Part shown: in pieces, positions 1 through 9,245 of the stretch
Position numbering within the stretch: position 1 is the stretch's first letter
How the letters are laid out: the number at the start of each line of letters is the position of its first letter
DNA from: Sphingobacterium kitahiroshimense
Lineage (GTDB): Bacteria > Bacteroidota > Bacteroidia > Sphingobacteriales > Sphingobacteriaceae
Assembly: GCF_025961315.1 (NCBI RefSeq)
Contig: NZ_JAOQNK010000001.1
Coordinates: forward strand, 2,604,001-2,668,000
Reading direction: 5' to 3'
Length of the DNA stretch: 64,000 nt
Notes under the pieces: model-generated
The model's database searches: none
Told to the model about the DNA's origin: nothing
The model's input: only the letters and a program-made list of their open reading frames with translations
Program-made: the position numbers and the translations under genes

Positions 1-33
1 TTTGTTTTATCTTAATTATTCAAAAATGAAACA

Positions 34-66
34 AGACCATGTTATCCTTGTCGGATAACATGGTCT
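34..66 (-). terminator. Strong hairpin downstream of the response regulator gene
   Basis: A perfect 14-bp inverted repeat (AGACCATGTTATCC and its complement) has a 5-nt loop. It lies about 65 bp past the response-regulator stop codon. On the minus strand it is followed by a moderately T-rich stretch. It is probably the operon terminator, but the T-tract is interrupted. Confidence 0.55.
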
Positions 67-131
67 CGCTGTCTATAATACGAAGGTAAGAATTGTTTTT
101 AACAAAACAAATTCAAACCCATTAATTCATT

Positions 132-830
132 TTAATTCTCTTCTTCATCAACAAATCTATACCCTAAACCCCTAACAGTCTGCAAGTAATAGGGTTTATC
201 AGGATTCTTTTCGATCTTCTTCCTTAATCTAACCACATGCATATCTAAGGTGCGTGTATTGACATTTGAACTGTACCCCCAAACGACTTCCATCAGCTCT
301 TCGCGTGTTATTTCTTTGCCGACATTTTGTAGAAAATGCAGTAAAATACGATTCTCTAAAATGGTAAGTTCTATTTTCTTACCGTCTCTCACAAGTGAGT
401 GAATGTTCGGCTGATGTTCAGTTTTACCAAAATGATAGATCTCAGGCGTATTTTTAGGTAAAAAGAAACGAACCTTATTCTCAATCATGGCGATTAATAC
501 GTCCATATTGAATGGCTTACTAATGTAATCCGTCACACCAAAGCTATAAGCTTCGATCTTATCAATATCTTGTGATTTAGCAGTCATCATGATAACAATA
601 TTTTCAAATCCTGCTTTACGTATATTTTCACAAATCTCGTTACCTTCCTTACCTGGCAACATCCAATCTAGCAATACAACATCTGGTTTTTTCTCTAAAA
701 TCAACTTTTCAGCCTCATTTCCATCCCCCGTTTGAACAACATTGTATCCTTCCGTTTCTAATCTGTGACGAACTAAAAAGCGTAGATTTTCATCATCTTC
801 AATAACAGCTACAGTTATTTCTTTGCTCAT
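132..830 (-). CDS. rprY: OmpR-family response regulator (RprY-like)
   Basis: DNA-binding response regulator of 232 aa. The N-terminal receiver domain has the acidic pair D12/D13, phospho-acceptor D55 (LLDWMLPG), T83 and K105 (SKPF). Residues about 135-229 form an OmpR/PhoB winged helix ending in the RGLGYRF signature. It starts 13 bp after the histidine kinase stop codon, so the two are certainly co-transcribed and should be cognate partners. RprXY of Bacteroides is the best-known relative. Orthology is inferred from architecture and organism type, so the symbol is tentative. Confidence 0.9.
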   Translation of the reverse strand: MSKEITVAVIEDDENLRFLVRHRLETEGYNVVQTGDGNEAEKLILEKKPDVVLLDWMLPGKEGNEICENIRKAGFENIVIMMTAKSQDIDKIEAYSFGVTDYISKPFNMDVLIAMIENKVRFFLPKNTPEIYHFGKTEHQPNIHSLVRDGKKIELTILENRILLHFLQNVGKEITREELMEVVWGYSSNVNTRTLDMHVVRLRKKIEKNPDKPYYLQTVRGLGYRFVDEEEN

Positions 831-843
831 AATTAATTATATT

Positions 844-2502
844 TTAAACTGAAAAAATGAGAGTAAAGGTAGTTCCTTTACCGATTTCACTTTTAACAGA
901 AATTTCTCCCCCCATAAATTCTGTTATCTCTTTACAAAAGGCTAAACCCAAACCAATACTTCCTTGTTGATTGTATTGACTTTTGATCCGATAGAACTTC
1001 TTAAATATATTTGAAAACTCATTTTTATTTATACCTATTCCTTCGTCTCTAAAGATAATAACAAAATTCTTTTTATTTTGTTGTATTTTAATATCTAATA
1101 CTTTCCTCTTTTGATCCGAATATTTATAGGCATTATCAATTAAATTTTGAAACACACTTGTTAATAATACAGGATCTGCAAGTAGACTGGATTTGACGTT
1201 AATTTCTTTTGTTATTTTAAAATCTGCATGTTTTAATTGTGTGGATGCCACAATATTATCGACAAATGTATTTAAATCAATTTCTTCTCTTTTAAGCTTG
1301 ATTGTTTTATTTTCAATTTGACTAAATGACAATAATTTGTTCATCAAATTGTTCAGCCGATCTGATTCTTGATCCAATATGTTTCCATACATTATACGCT
1401 CTTCATCAGATAAATATTGTGCACTTTTAATATTGTTACCTGCTATTTTTATTACACTAACAGGGGTTTTAAACTCATGTGTCAAATTATTAATAAAATC
1501 ATATTGCAATTTAAACAGTCTACCATTAATTTCTAAATTACGGTAAATCAAATATAAAATAACCAATAAAATCAAATAAACTAATGAGATACCCAGCACA
1601 ACGGGCAAAAAACTACGATTCACTTCTTTTGAGATAAATGATTCGCTGGAATGGAATAACAATTTATAATCTGCCAGAGCTCCAGGTAAAAGCATTTCGG
1701 TCACATATTCTTTGACATCGGAGGTTACAGGAGCACGTACTATAGGAACGACTTCAATTCTTTCATACAGATTGGGATATATATTTTTAACATCCAATAA
1801 GGTCGGATCGACGCTAAAGACAAACATATCCTGTTCATAATTCACAATATGATCTAATTTTGTATCCATGATATCTTTATATACCAATAGATCATTGATG
1901 CGCGGAATATTGAGATAAGTAATACGACCTGGTTGCGTAGAATAGAAAACACGAAGAATGTCACGATCTGTTAATTTTGAGCTGGACTGCAATTTATCAA
2001 TATAACTTGCCACCTTGATCCCCATACTGTTCAATTCCTCGTTAAAAGGCCCCATTTCTTCACGTTTGGTGATGTACCTTTTATCTAAACCGCGGTTATT
2101 AATTGTAAATATGGATAATGTTTTAGGTCTGATATTTAATCCATTGATCGAAAAGCCGGCAAGTATTCTATTATCATTACTAAAAAGCATATCGTAAAAA
2201 GCGATCTCCTTAACGAATGGATAAGAGCTTAAGACGCTGTAAGCATATTTTCCTGCTTCCAAAGAATCCAAGTATCCCTGATAAAAAGAAACTTCGGGAA
2301 CACGATTTTGAAAAAAATCATTGAAGGGTACCAATGTCAAATCAAAGACCTCCGATTTGCGATTCGTAAATTCGTTATTAACGAGATTTACAGTATAGTT
2401 TCTAGCTGCAAATATGACAACAAAATACAATAACGTAACGAAAGCAAAGAAGACAAAAAGCAAACCAAAATTCTTACGATAATTATAACCTGTTCCTCTC
2501 AT
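844..2502 (-). CDS. rprX: Membrane sensor histidine kinase (RprX-like)
   Basis: Sensor kinase of 552 aa. Transmembrane helices at about 12-33 and 299-321 bracket a periplasmic sensor region of roughly 265 residues without a recognisable PAS or Cache signature. The cytoplasmic part has the HisKA H-box (NLTHEFKTPVS, H342), an N-box (NLIDNAYKYS) and G boxes (DEGIGI, GSIGLGLAFC). It should autophosphorylate on H342 and pass the phosphate to the adjacent regulator. Only 7 bp separate it from the upstream S9-like lipoprotein gene, which suggests that lipoprotein takes part in the signal. The rprX symbol is by analogy. Confidence 0.88.
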   Translation of the reverse strand: MRGTGYNYRKNFGLLFVFFAFVTLLYFVVIFAARNYTVNLVNNEFTNRKSEVFDLTLVPFNDFFQNRVPEVSFYQGYLDSLEAGKYAYSVLSSYPFVKEIAFYDMLFSNDNRILAGFSINGLNIRPKTLSIFTINNRGLDKRYITKREEMGPFNEELNSMGIKVASYIDKLQSSSKLTDRDILRVFYSTQPGRITYLNIPRINDLLVYKDIMDTKLDHIVNYEQDMFVFSVDPTLLDVKNIYPNLYERIEVVPIVRAPVTSDVKEYVTEMLLPGALADYKLLFHSSESFISKEVNRSFLPVVLGISLVYLILLVILYLIYRNLEINGRLFKLQYDFINNLTHEFKTPVSVIKIAGNNIKSAQYLSDEERIMYGNILDQESDRLNNLMNKLLSFSQIENKTIKLKREEIDLNTFVDNIVASTQLKHADFKITKEINVKSSLLADPVLLTSVFQNLIDNAYKYSDQKRKVLDIKIQQNKKNFVIIFRDEGIGINKNEFSNIFKKFYRIKSQYNQQGSIGLGLAFCKEITEFMGGEISVKSEIGKGTTFTLIFSV

Positions 2503-2509
2503 CGCCCCA

Positions 2510-4411
2510 CTATTTACCGATATATTTATCTAAAAATTTCTCCAGTTCCTGATAATATTGAATGACATTTTCATCCTTTTTAAAAGTTCTACCCTCTTCT
2601 TCTTTCAATATATATTGTACAGGAATATTATTATTTTTAAGTTTCTGCACAAATTGATTGGCATCTGTTACCGAACTTAATCGATCCTTTCCCCCTTGTG
2701 CTATTAAAACTGGAATTTTGACACGATTAGAATGAAATACGGGAGAAATCTGCTTAAACATGCTCGATTCGCGAATTGGATTTCCAATAATCTGATAGTA
2801 TTTTTGCAAATAGGGTTTTACATACGGTGGTATGTCTCTAAAATATGTGAACAAGTTTGTGTACCCCGAATATGATACTGCACAGGCATACATATCAGAA
2901 TTAAAACAAGCCGCATGCAAAGCTGAGTACCCCCCAAAGCCTTTTCCAACAATTGCTATTCTATCTTTATCCGCAATACCTTCTCTGATTAACCATTTTA
3001 CGCCGTCAGTAATATCATCTTGAATCTTACCTCCCCACTCTTTAAAACCTGCCGACCAAAATTCTTTACCAAAGCCTACTGAACCACGATAGTTCATCTG
3101 AAATACAACATACCCTCGATTGGCTAAGAACTGTGCTTCGTGATCAAAACCCCAAACCTCTCGCTGATTAGGTCCATCATGTGGCATTACAACAACAGGA
3201 AGGTTCTTCCTATCTTCATGCAAAGGGTAGGTAATAAAACCTGTAATGATCTTGCCATCGCGGGCTTGATATTTCACAGATTCTGTTTGCGATAACTCAC
3301 GATCTTTTAAATTAGGATTGTTATCAGTAAGTTTATGTAATTCGTTATCCTGGCAATCAAAATAATAAATTGCACCAGGATTGGTGTCTGTATATGTTCT
3401 TATGATGATTTTATTGAAGGAAGAGTCCGAGTCAATGATATCAAATTCAGATCCCTTTGCTTTTTCAGATATTTTTTTAAATATTCCTGCAATCTTATCG
3501 TTGAAAAAAAATCTTTTCTTTTTTGAAAGAGTATAAGAGGCATAGAGCATTTCATTGGTATAAGAAGAATATCCACCCCAATCGAGATCTACTTCCTTAT
3601 TATTAAAAACTTCATACACTTCCTTCTTCTGCTCTAAATCATACTCAACTAACGACAGCTTATCTCTGCCGATATTTGAAAGTGCGTAAATATTTGTTGT
3701 CGAGTTTTTAACGAAACCCATCGGTATAATGGTAGAACTGAAATCATTTTTTAAAACCTGATGAAAAGGTTGTTCGTTATCTGCCCTATACATCATTGAT
3801 TCTTCCACACTATCATTAGCCATGACAAGTCTTACTTGACCATCCTGAGAAAGATACCAAGAATTGATGTTTCCTGAGTTTTGAAGAATCATCTCGGATC
3901 TGCGTCCATCAATAAATAATTTATGAAGATCGAACGTTGAAGAATCTCGATCATTGATAGCTACTATAATTCCATTATCATATAATCTTGCCGGCTGTAC
4001 CCAACGAAATTTTGCTTTCATGGGTTTAATCAATGGTTGAAGGGCGTCTGTATAAATATTTACAGCATATAGTCTTAGGCTGTCATTAGATGTCTGCTCT
4101 ATTGAAAATATAATCTCTTCATTGTCTCCCCAAACAAAACTATTAACGTTCATATCATTTTGATACGTCAATTGCTTGGAACTGTCCTGATTATTTAAGT
4201 TTAATAAAAAAATATTCTTGCAATGATTATCTAACCCGATATAAGCGATATAATTACCATCAGGGGAAATTTTAAATGATGTCTTTTCAGGAGTTGAAAA
4301 AAAACTTTCAATAGGTATACGCTCCGTTTTATTATTCGAACAGCTAATGCCTAGAAACAGCAAGGTAATTAATATAGAAAATGTAATATATGCGCGCATA
4401 AACAAACTCAT
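2510..4411 (-). CDS. S9 prolyl-oligopeptidase-like lipoprotein lacking catalytic Ser and His
   Basis: Lipoprotein of 633 aa: N-terminal hydrophobic segment with lipobox LGISC (C24), a WD/propeller-like region at about 40-370, and an alpha/beta-hydrolase (peptidase S9) domain at about 375-630. The fold motifs are well kept (MPHDGPN, NYRGSVGFG, DDITDGVKWL). However, the nucleophile elbow reads G-K-G-F-G-G-Y, with Gly at position 491 where the family has Ser. The His loop reads EEGRTF, with Arg at 608 where His is expected. The acidic residue (GGKD, D576) remains. It is therefore probably not a peptidase. It is the first gene of the operon with the two-component system, so a binding or sensing role is plausible. 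The family call is firm; inactivity is inferred from the missing residues. Confidence 0.85.
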   Translation of the reverse strand: MSLFMRAYITFSILITLLFLGISCSNNKTERIPIESFFSTPEKTSFKISPDGNYIAYIGLDNHCKNIFLLNLNNQDSSKQLTYQNDMNVNSFVWGDNEEIIFSIEQTSNDSLRLYAVNIYTDALQPLIKPMKAKFRWVQPARLYDNGIIVAINDRDSSTFDLHKLFIDGRRSEMILQNSGNINSWYLSQDGQVRLVMANDSVEESMMYRADNEQPFHQVLKNDFSSTIIPMGFVKNSTTNIYALSNIGRDKLSLVEYDLEQKKEVYEVFNNKEVDLDWGGYSSYTNEMLYASYTLSKKKRFFFNDKIAGIFKKISEKAKGSEFDIIDSDSSFNKIIIRTYTDTNPGAIYYFDCQDNELHKLTDNNPNLKDRELSQTESVKYQARDGKIITGFITYPLHEDRKNLPVVVMPHDGPNQREVWGFDHEAQFLANRGYVVFQMNYRGSVGFGKEFWSAGFKEWGGKIQDDITDGVKWLIREGIADKDRIAIVGKGFGGYSALHAACFNSDMYACAVSYSGYTNLFTYFRDIPPYVKPYLQKYYQIIGNPIRESSMFKQISPVFHSNRVKIPVLIAQGGKDRLSSVTDANQFVQKLKNNNIPVQYILKEEEGRTFKKDENVIQYYQELEKFLDKYIGK

Positions 4412-4546
4412 TCGTCAACCTACTCAAAGATTAAAATTAATTAGCAATAACAAATCATGTGCAACTTTATTTTTACAAGAACAGCTAACATTTATTGTAC
4501 CACGATAATATACAGATATATATTTCAATAAGGCAATTAAAGTTCA

Positions 4547-4554
4547 TATTTTTG
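4547..4554 (+). promoter_or_regulatory. Candidate Bacteroidota -7 element, possibly leaderless mRNA
   Basis: TATTTTTG fits the TAnnTTTG consensus exactly and ends only 5 bp before the ATG of the DUF4286 gene. A transcript from here would have almost no 5' leader. The -33 element is poor (TTTC about 20 bp upstream). Confidence 0.4.
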
Positions 4555-4559
4555 CACTT

Positions 4560-4844
4560 ATGTATTTATATAACATATCCATCATATCAGAAGAATCTGT
4601 ACATCAGGAAATAGTTTCCTGGATAAAAGAAAATCTTCTAAACAGCACTAATTTCAATCCTCGTTTTTTGGAAATGCTTAATTCTCCTCATGAAGGAGTA
4701 ACATACTGCATTCAGATACAGGTTTCCAGTGAAGAGGACATTGCACAATTTCAGCAAGATCATCTTAGCCATTTACAGCATGAAATTTCATCCAACTTTA
4801 AGGATAAAGCGTTCATTTTTGACAGTACAATGAAATACTTGTAA
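4560..4844 (+). CDS. DUF4286 family protein
   Basis: Small soluble protein of 94 aa with no signal peptide or membrane segment. It has the alternating pattern of an alpha/beta (ferredoxin-like) fold: MYLYNISIISEE at the start and AFIFDSTMKYL at the end. It matches the conserved Bacteroidota DUF4286 family, whose function is unknown. It is a single gene, divergent from the S9-like operon and convergent with the DUF983 gene, with a bidirectional terminator overlapping its stop codon. Confidence 0.8.
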   Translation: MYLYNISIISEESVHQEIVSWIKENLLNSTNFNPRFLEMLNSPHEGVTYCIQIQVSSEEDIAQFQQDHLSHLQHEISSNFKDKAFIFDSTMKYL

Positions 4845-4879
4845 AAATAAGAGCGATACTAAATATCGCTCTTATTTTT
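4843..4879. terminator. Bidirectional terminator between convergent genes
   Basis: A perfect 16-bp stem (AAAAATAAGAGCGATA and its complement) with a 5-nt loop. A-rich and T-rich flanks give a U-tract in both directions. It overlaps the ends of both the DUF4286 and the DUF983 genes. Confidence 0.85.
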
Positions 4880-5269
4880 ATTTTCTTCTAGTAGCTCCCA
4901 CTTGGGATCATAAACAATTTTTGGAGTCATGTAATGCAATAAGACCAATCTTGAATAACGAAAGTTAAATGGAGAAAAGATAATAATTGTTGCAAAAAGG
5001 ACTACCATATACGTCCACGGGGACTCACTTCCTGTTAATACTGCTGTTGCCAAAGCAAATGTTACCACTTCAGCCACCGACATCGCGTAACTGACATACA
5101 TGGCCGCATAAAAATAACCTGGCTCGATTTCGAAAGTCAAATTACAAACGGGACATACATCATTTGTTTTTTGTTTACGTAAACCATAGGCAGGTCCGAC
5201 AAACATATTTCCGACATGACATCTTGGACATTTTGAATGTACAAGCGCATGAATTTTAGATGTTGGCAT
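4859..5269 (-). CDS. DUF983 family zinc-ribbon membrane protein
   Basis: 136 aa. An N-terminal CxxC pair (C14/C17, SKCPRCHVGNM) and a second pair (C39/C42, CPVC) form a probable zinc ribbon. They are followed by two hydrophobic segments at about 56-75 and 83-100. This arrangement is characteristic of the DUF983 family, which is common in Bacteroidota and of unknown function. It lies 12 bp after a small membrane protein gene and is probably in the same transcript. Confidence 0.85.
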   Translation of the reverse strand: MPTSKIHALVHSKCPRCHVGNMFVGPAYGLRKQKTNDVCPVCNLTFEIEPGYFYAAMYVSYAMSVAEVVTFALATAVLTGSESPWTYMVVLFATIIIFSPFNFRYSRLVLLHYMTPKIVYDPKWELLEENKNKSDI

Positions 5270-5281
5270 ATCTTATTAATT

Positions 5282-5551
5282 TTAAAGAATTTTTTCCTGA
5301 GATTTATTCGACTTTACAGTACGATATTTTTTATACCATAGAAAGCCCAAACCTGCGGCTGCCAAATAAGGAATGACAAGCAAAAATAAGATTCCATCAT
5401 TTAAGCCTTTACCTTGTGTATTGCCGTTCTGAGTAGAATTTTCAGCATTTAAGGAACACATAGCACACTGGGCATATACTAAACTGATTGGTGTTACCGT
5501 AATCGTGCAAAACAGAACAATTGTAACTAGCAAATACTTAAGCGTTTTCAT
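5282..5551 (-). CDS. Small exported membrane protein with a CAMC motif
   Basis: 89 aa with an N-terminal signal peptide (about 1-27). A short exported segment beginning QCAMCSLNAE is followed by one transmembrane helix (about 53-71) and a Lys-rich cytoplasmic tail. The CAMC pair just after the cleavage region could bind metal or form a disulfide. The family is not recognised with certainty; proteins like this often precede DUF983 genes in the phylum. Transcribed together with the DUF983 gene. Confidence 0.7.
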   Translation of the reverse strand: MKTLKYLLVTIVLFCTITVTPISLVYAQCAMCSLNAENSTQNGNTQGKGLNDGILFLLVIPYLAAAGLGFLWYKKYRTVKSNKSQEKIL

Positions 5552-5594
5552 AATACAAAGATACTTAAAAAATTAAGATTATTTTACAGCTACT

Positions 5595-6290
5595 CTAGTC
5601 ATTAAACTTAGAAAACTTCTCCCAGAAACCGTCATGCTGTAATGGAGCCTTTAATGTAATCGTCTCTTTTTTGATTGGGTGAACAAAAGTAAGTGATCTC
5701 GAATGAAGACAGATACTACCCTTTGAGCTGCCCCGAGGGTATCCGTATTTATTGTCACCGACTATAGGACATCCCATCGTGGATAATTGCACCCGAATCT
5801 GATGAGTACGTCCTGTTAATGGCTCAACTTTTAATAAATGAAAACCATTCAGTTCACCGATCAAAGTATAATCCAATTCGGCATAGCTGCTTTCTTTCAC
5901 TTCTTTATTAAAAGCTTTTGTTACCATTTTTTCACGATTTCGCACAAGCCAATTGATCAATTTACCGGCAGGTTCTTGTGGACGTTGTCTCACAACAGCA
6001 AGGTAAGTTTTTTTTACCTGTCTATCTTTAAACAGTTTATTCATACGTTCTAATGCTTTGCTTGTTTTTGCAAAAACGATTAAACCGCTAACAGGTCTGT
6101 CCAGACGATGAATAACTCCTAAAAAGGCTTCATTAGGTTTATTGTATTTATATTTTAAATACTCTTTAACCATATCTTCTAAAGACTTATCACCGGTATC
6201 GTCTACCTGAACAATATCTCCTGCCCTTTTATTGATTGCGATGAGGTGGTTATCTTCATAGATAACATCTCTATCTGTAATATTATGCAT
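5595..6290 (-). CDS. RluA-family pseudouridine synthase
   Basis: 231 aa. Contains the family signature HRLDRPVSGLIVFAKT with catalytic Asp D64, and the later GRTHQIRVQL and VGDNKYG motifs. There is no N-terminal S4 RNA-binding domain, so it is a compact RluA/TruC-type enzyme that isomerises uridine in rRNA or tRNA. The exact target cannot be read from sequence. It appears to be a single-gene unit with its own upstream -7 element. Confidence 0.9.
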   Translation of the reverse strand: MHNITDRDVIYEDNHLIAINKRAGDIVQVDDTGDKSLEDMVKEYLKYKYNKPNEAFLGVIHRLDRPVSGLIVFAKTSKALERMNKLFKDRQVKKTYLAVVRQRPQEPAGKLINWLVRNREKMVTKAFNKEVKESSYAELDYTLIGELNGFHLLKVEPLTGRTHQIRVQLSTMGCPIVGDNKYGYPRGSSKGSICLHSRSLTFVHPIKKETITLKAPLQHDGFWEKFSKFND

Positions 6291-6353
6291 TTAGTTAAAA
6301 TAAAATCTTACAATAATTATACATATGCAAGAGATCTTGCCTATGTATAAAGG

Positions 6354-6361
6354 CAAAGATA
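6354..6361 (-). promoter_or_regulatory. Candidate -7 element for the pseudouridine synthase gene
   Basis: On the minus strand TATCTTTG matches TAnnTTTG, about 64 bp upstream of the start codon. No convincing -33 TTTG was found. Confidence 0.35.
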
Positions 6362-6380
6362 CACCTAATCAGAATAGCTT

Positions 6381-6427
6381 AAAAAAGTAAAGGGCGATTT
6401 TCGAAGAAAATTGCCCTTTACTTTTTT
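6381..6427 (-). terminator. Terminator of the mla operon
   Basis: A long near-perfect inverted repeat around AGTAAAGGGC / GCCCTTTACT with a short GAAG loop and A/T-rich outer stem. It lies 17 bp past the MlaD stop codon. Confidence 0.8.
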
Positions 6428-6443
6428 AAATATATTAAAATTT

Positions 6444-7448
6444 CTATTTCACTGAATCTTTCAATTCTAATTCAGCTGCCTTTTTTGCTTCCTTGTCTTT
6501 CTTCTTAAAGAAACCTCTCAATAAGAAATTACTTTGCAAAGCTTCCATATTTTGATCCAATTTAGCGGTACTGTTATTTAAGTTACGAACAGCCTCTCTA
6601 AGCTCATTGCCAACAGCTGGATCATTGATCAATGTACCAATCGCATTATCTTTGCTACTTAATTTACCTGAAGCAGTATTTAAATTTGTCATCAGTGCAT
6701 TAGCTGTCTGTGAAACGCCCTGCAGTTGTGCTGCAGAAGCTCTTAAACTAGCAAAAACTGCTGTATCTGTAGTCAGATCGTGAACTAAGCCTTTATTCGA
6801 ATTTAATTTTTCTGTCAATAGAACAAGGTTAGATGTTGCTTTATTTGTACTGGCCATAACCTGACTGATCGACTGCAAAGACATATGAAGCGAAGATAAC
6901 ATGGCTGTATCTGTCAATAAAGATCCAACTACACCACGCCCTTCAACTAAACCACGTGAAATTTCAACAAAATCTGTTGTAATTTTTGCCAAGTTCTGGT
7001 TATTAAGCTGTAGGGTTTCCATCATTGCTTCCATGTCTGCGGCTTTCGCAGAACGAAGAAAATCATTAGCTTCAATCGATGGCGCATTTTGAGAACCACC
7101 CGAAATCACAATGATTTTATTACCAATAAGACCATCTGATCCTAATTTGGTAATGGCATCTTTACGGATATATTCAGCTGATTTTTCTTCAATGGTCATA
7201 ACAACCTCAACATCCTGTAAATTTTTAAAATGAATATTCTTTATAATCCCCACTTTAACACCTGAAAACCAAACATTACTACCTACTTTTAAGCCTGCAA
7301 CATCAGGGAAAGACGTAGCAATTTCGAAAGTTTTAGTAAATTTTTTCTGTTGACTCCCCAGTATAAATATACCTGCAATCAGAATAGCTAATCCTATAAA
7401 TACGAATAATCCAACTATTACTGCTCTCTTATTTTCTACTTTGCTCAT
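6444..7448 (-). CDS. mlaD: MlaD-family MCE substrate-binding protein
   Basis: 334 aa. One N-terminal transmembrane helix (about 12-31) is followed by an MCE domain (about 38-117; GLKVGSNVWFSGVKVGII, SDGLIGNKIIVIS) and a long helical C-terminal region rich in Asn, Thr and Ser, ending in a Lys-rich tail. MCE proteins form hexameric rings that bind phospholipids for an inner-membrane ABC transporter keeping outer-membrane lipid asymmetry. Its start is 4 bp after the MlaF stop codon. The symbol is by family. Confidence 0.88.
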   Translation of the reverse strand: MSKVENKRAVIVGLFVFIGLAILIAGIFILGSQQKKFTKTFEIATSFPDVAGLKVGSNVWFSGVKVGIIKNIHFKNLQDVEVVMTIEEKSAEYIRKDAITKLGSDGLIGNKIIVISGGSQNAPSIEANDFLRSAKAADMEAMMETLQLNNQNLAKITTDFVEISRGLVEGRGVVGSLLTDTAMLSSLHMSLQSISQVMASTNKATSNLVLLTEKLNSNKGLVHDLTTDTAVFASLRASAAQLQGVSQTANALMTNLNTASGKLSSKDNAIGTLINDPAVGNELREAVRNLNNSTAKLDQNMEALQSNFLLRGFFKKKDKEAKKAAELELKDSVK

Positions 7449-7452
7449 TTAT

Positions 7453-8229
7453 TTAAACAATAAAATTATAATCATAAAACGCTTTAACTCGCGCATCATC
7501 TGTTTCAAATATTTCCTTAAAAGATCCCTGTCTTTCAAATTTACCATCTAGTAACATCACAATACGATCTCCTACCGATCGGGCACAAGCTAAATCATGT
7601 GTGATGATAATGGATGATGTTTTATACCTTTCTTGGACTTCGTTAATAAGACTATTAATATCTAAACAGGTTATTGGATCCAATCCTGCTGTTGGCTCAT
7701 CGTACATCATGATATCCGGTCGTAAGATTAATGTACGCGCGATACCGATTCTTTTACGCTGTCCACCAGATAATTCAGATGGCATTTGATTGATTGCCTG
7801 TGATAGTCCCACACCTTCTAGCACATCTTCCACCTCTTTATTGATTTCAGCACGTGTAAGATTTCTTTTATTACGAATCAATGGAAATTCAAGATTTTCA
7901 CGTACCGTCATACTATCATACAAAGCGCTATTTTGAAATGAAAATCCTATACGCAACCGCAGCTTCATCAACTCATGGTTATCCAAATCATTAACAGAAT
8001 TTCCAAGAACTTCAATACTCCCCACATCAGGCTGTAAAAGTCCAGCAATAAGTTTTATTAATACGGATTTACCAGTACCAGAACGTCCCAAAACCACTAA
8101 GTTTTCCCCCCGGTATAAGTCTAAATCAACATTTCTTAATACATGGTTCTCTGCGAATGATTTACTAACACCGCGTATTGTAATGACAGAATCTTGATAA
8201 TCGATATGTGTTTTTACTTTTTCCATCAC
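7453..8229 (-). CDS. mlaF: MlaF-family ABC transporter ATPase
   Basis: 258 aa. Walker A GRSGTGKS, Q-loop (FSFQNSALYDS), ABC signature ELSGGQRKR, Walker B IMMYDEPTAGLDP and switch His (IITHDL) are all present. It should energise phospholipid movement with MlaE and MlaD. The gene overlaps the permease gene by one base and is followed 4 bp later by the MCE gene, so the three form one transcript. Confidence 0.92.
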   Translation of the reverse strand: MMEKVKTHIDYQDSVITIRGVSKSFAENHVLRNVDLDLYRGENLVVLGRSGTGKSVLIKLIAGLLQPDVGSIEVLGNSVNDLDNHELMKLRLRIGFSFQNSALYDSMTVRENLEFPLIRNKRNLTRAEINKEVEDVLEGVGLSQAINQMPSELSGGQRKRIGIARTLILRPDIMMYDEPTAGLDPITCLDINSLINEVQERYKTSSIIITHDLACARSVGDRIVMLLDGKFERQGSFKEIFETDDARVKAFYDYNFIV

Positions 8230-8987
8230 TAATTTATTATTGATAAAATTTGTACAATGATAATTTCTTCAATAAAAACTAAAAACATGGAAGCTACAAC
8301 TGCGGCATTAGCCGCTTTACCAACCCCCTCAGTTCCTTTTGAAGAATAATATCCACAATAACAACTCACTGCACCGATAGTAAAACCAAATACGATAGCT
8401 CTAAAAACCATTGCCCATAAATCCTGATAACCAATTGTTTCGAAGACTTGTGTAAAGAAACTTAAAAAGCTTAGATCATCTTTGGATGCCATGCTTAGGT
8501 ATCCACCAAGAAGTCCGATTCCCGCAACATAAAAACATAAAATAGGAATACCTATTGTTGTCGCTATAATACGACTTACAATTAAAAATTTAAATGGGTT
8601 TGTTCCCGAAACTTCCATCGCATCGATTTGTTCGGTAACATTCATCGAACTCAATTCAGCCCCTACCTGCGAACCAATTTTTCCGGATGCAATCAGTGCC
8701 GTTACCAAAGGGGCTAACGCCCGAACAATAGCAATGGAAATCAATGAAGGTAACATAGAGGTTGCTCCAAACTCTTCCAATGAAGGTCGTGATTGTTTAG
8801 AAAAAACAAATCCCACAATAAAACCCGTTAAACTGATTAAGGGTAATGATTTCCATCCAATTTCAAAACATTGACGTATTATTTCCTTAAATTCATAAGG
8901 AGGTGTGACAAGTTCTTTCCAGAATCGAATTAAGAATCGATGGATATTTGCGAATTCAGTAAAAAATGATCGAAGTTTATTTAACAT
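8229..8987 (-). CDS. mlaE: MlaE-family ABC permease
   Basis: 252 aa, first gene of the operon. An N-terminal amphipathic segment is followed by five or six hydrophobic helices. The MlaE/DUF140 core motifs are visible (ALVTALIASGKIGSQVGAELSSMNVTEQIDAMEVSGTNP split over about 95-135). It is the membrane subunit of the Mla phospholipid transporter. No outer-membrane MlaA or periplasmic MlaC homologue is encoded in the window. Confidence 0.92.
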   Translation of the reverse strand: MLNKLRSFFTEFANIHRFLIRFWKELVTPPYEFKEIIRQCFEIGWKSLPLISLTGFIVGFVFSKQSRPSLEEFGATSMLPSLISIAIVRALAPLVTALIASGKIGSQVGAELSSMNVTEQIDAMEVSGTNPFKFLIVSRIIATTIGIPILCFYVAGIGLLGGYLSMASKDDLSFLSFFTQVFETIGYQDLWAMVFRAIVFGFTIGAVSCYCGYYSSKGTEGVGKAANAAVVASMFLVFIEEIIIVQILSIIN

Positions 8988-9245
8988 TCAAATAAATATT
9001 TCCTGTGTACAATATTTTATGACACGATTGAAGGGATAAAGGTACAAAAAATAGGTAATTATTATCAAACCATAATCACTTAGTTTCCGCTTAAGTTTTC
9101 TTAGAGCCCTAGAAAACAACAAAATAATCTGGAATAAGTTTTGCCTACATAAAAAACAAATCACAGATTAAACCATATGTACATTATAGGTGTCATACGT
9201 ATAAAATAAAGAACTATTTTTCACGATCGATAAAAAAGAAATATC

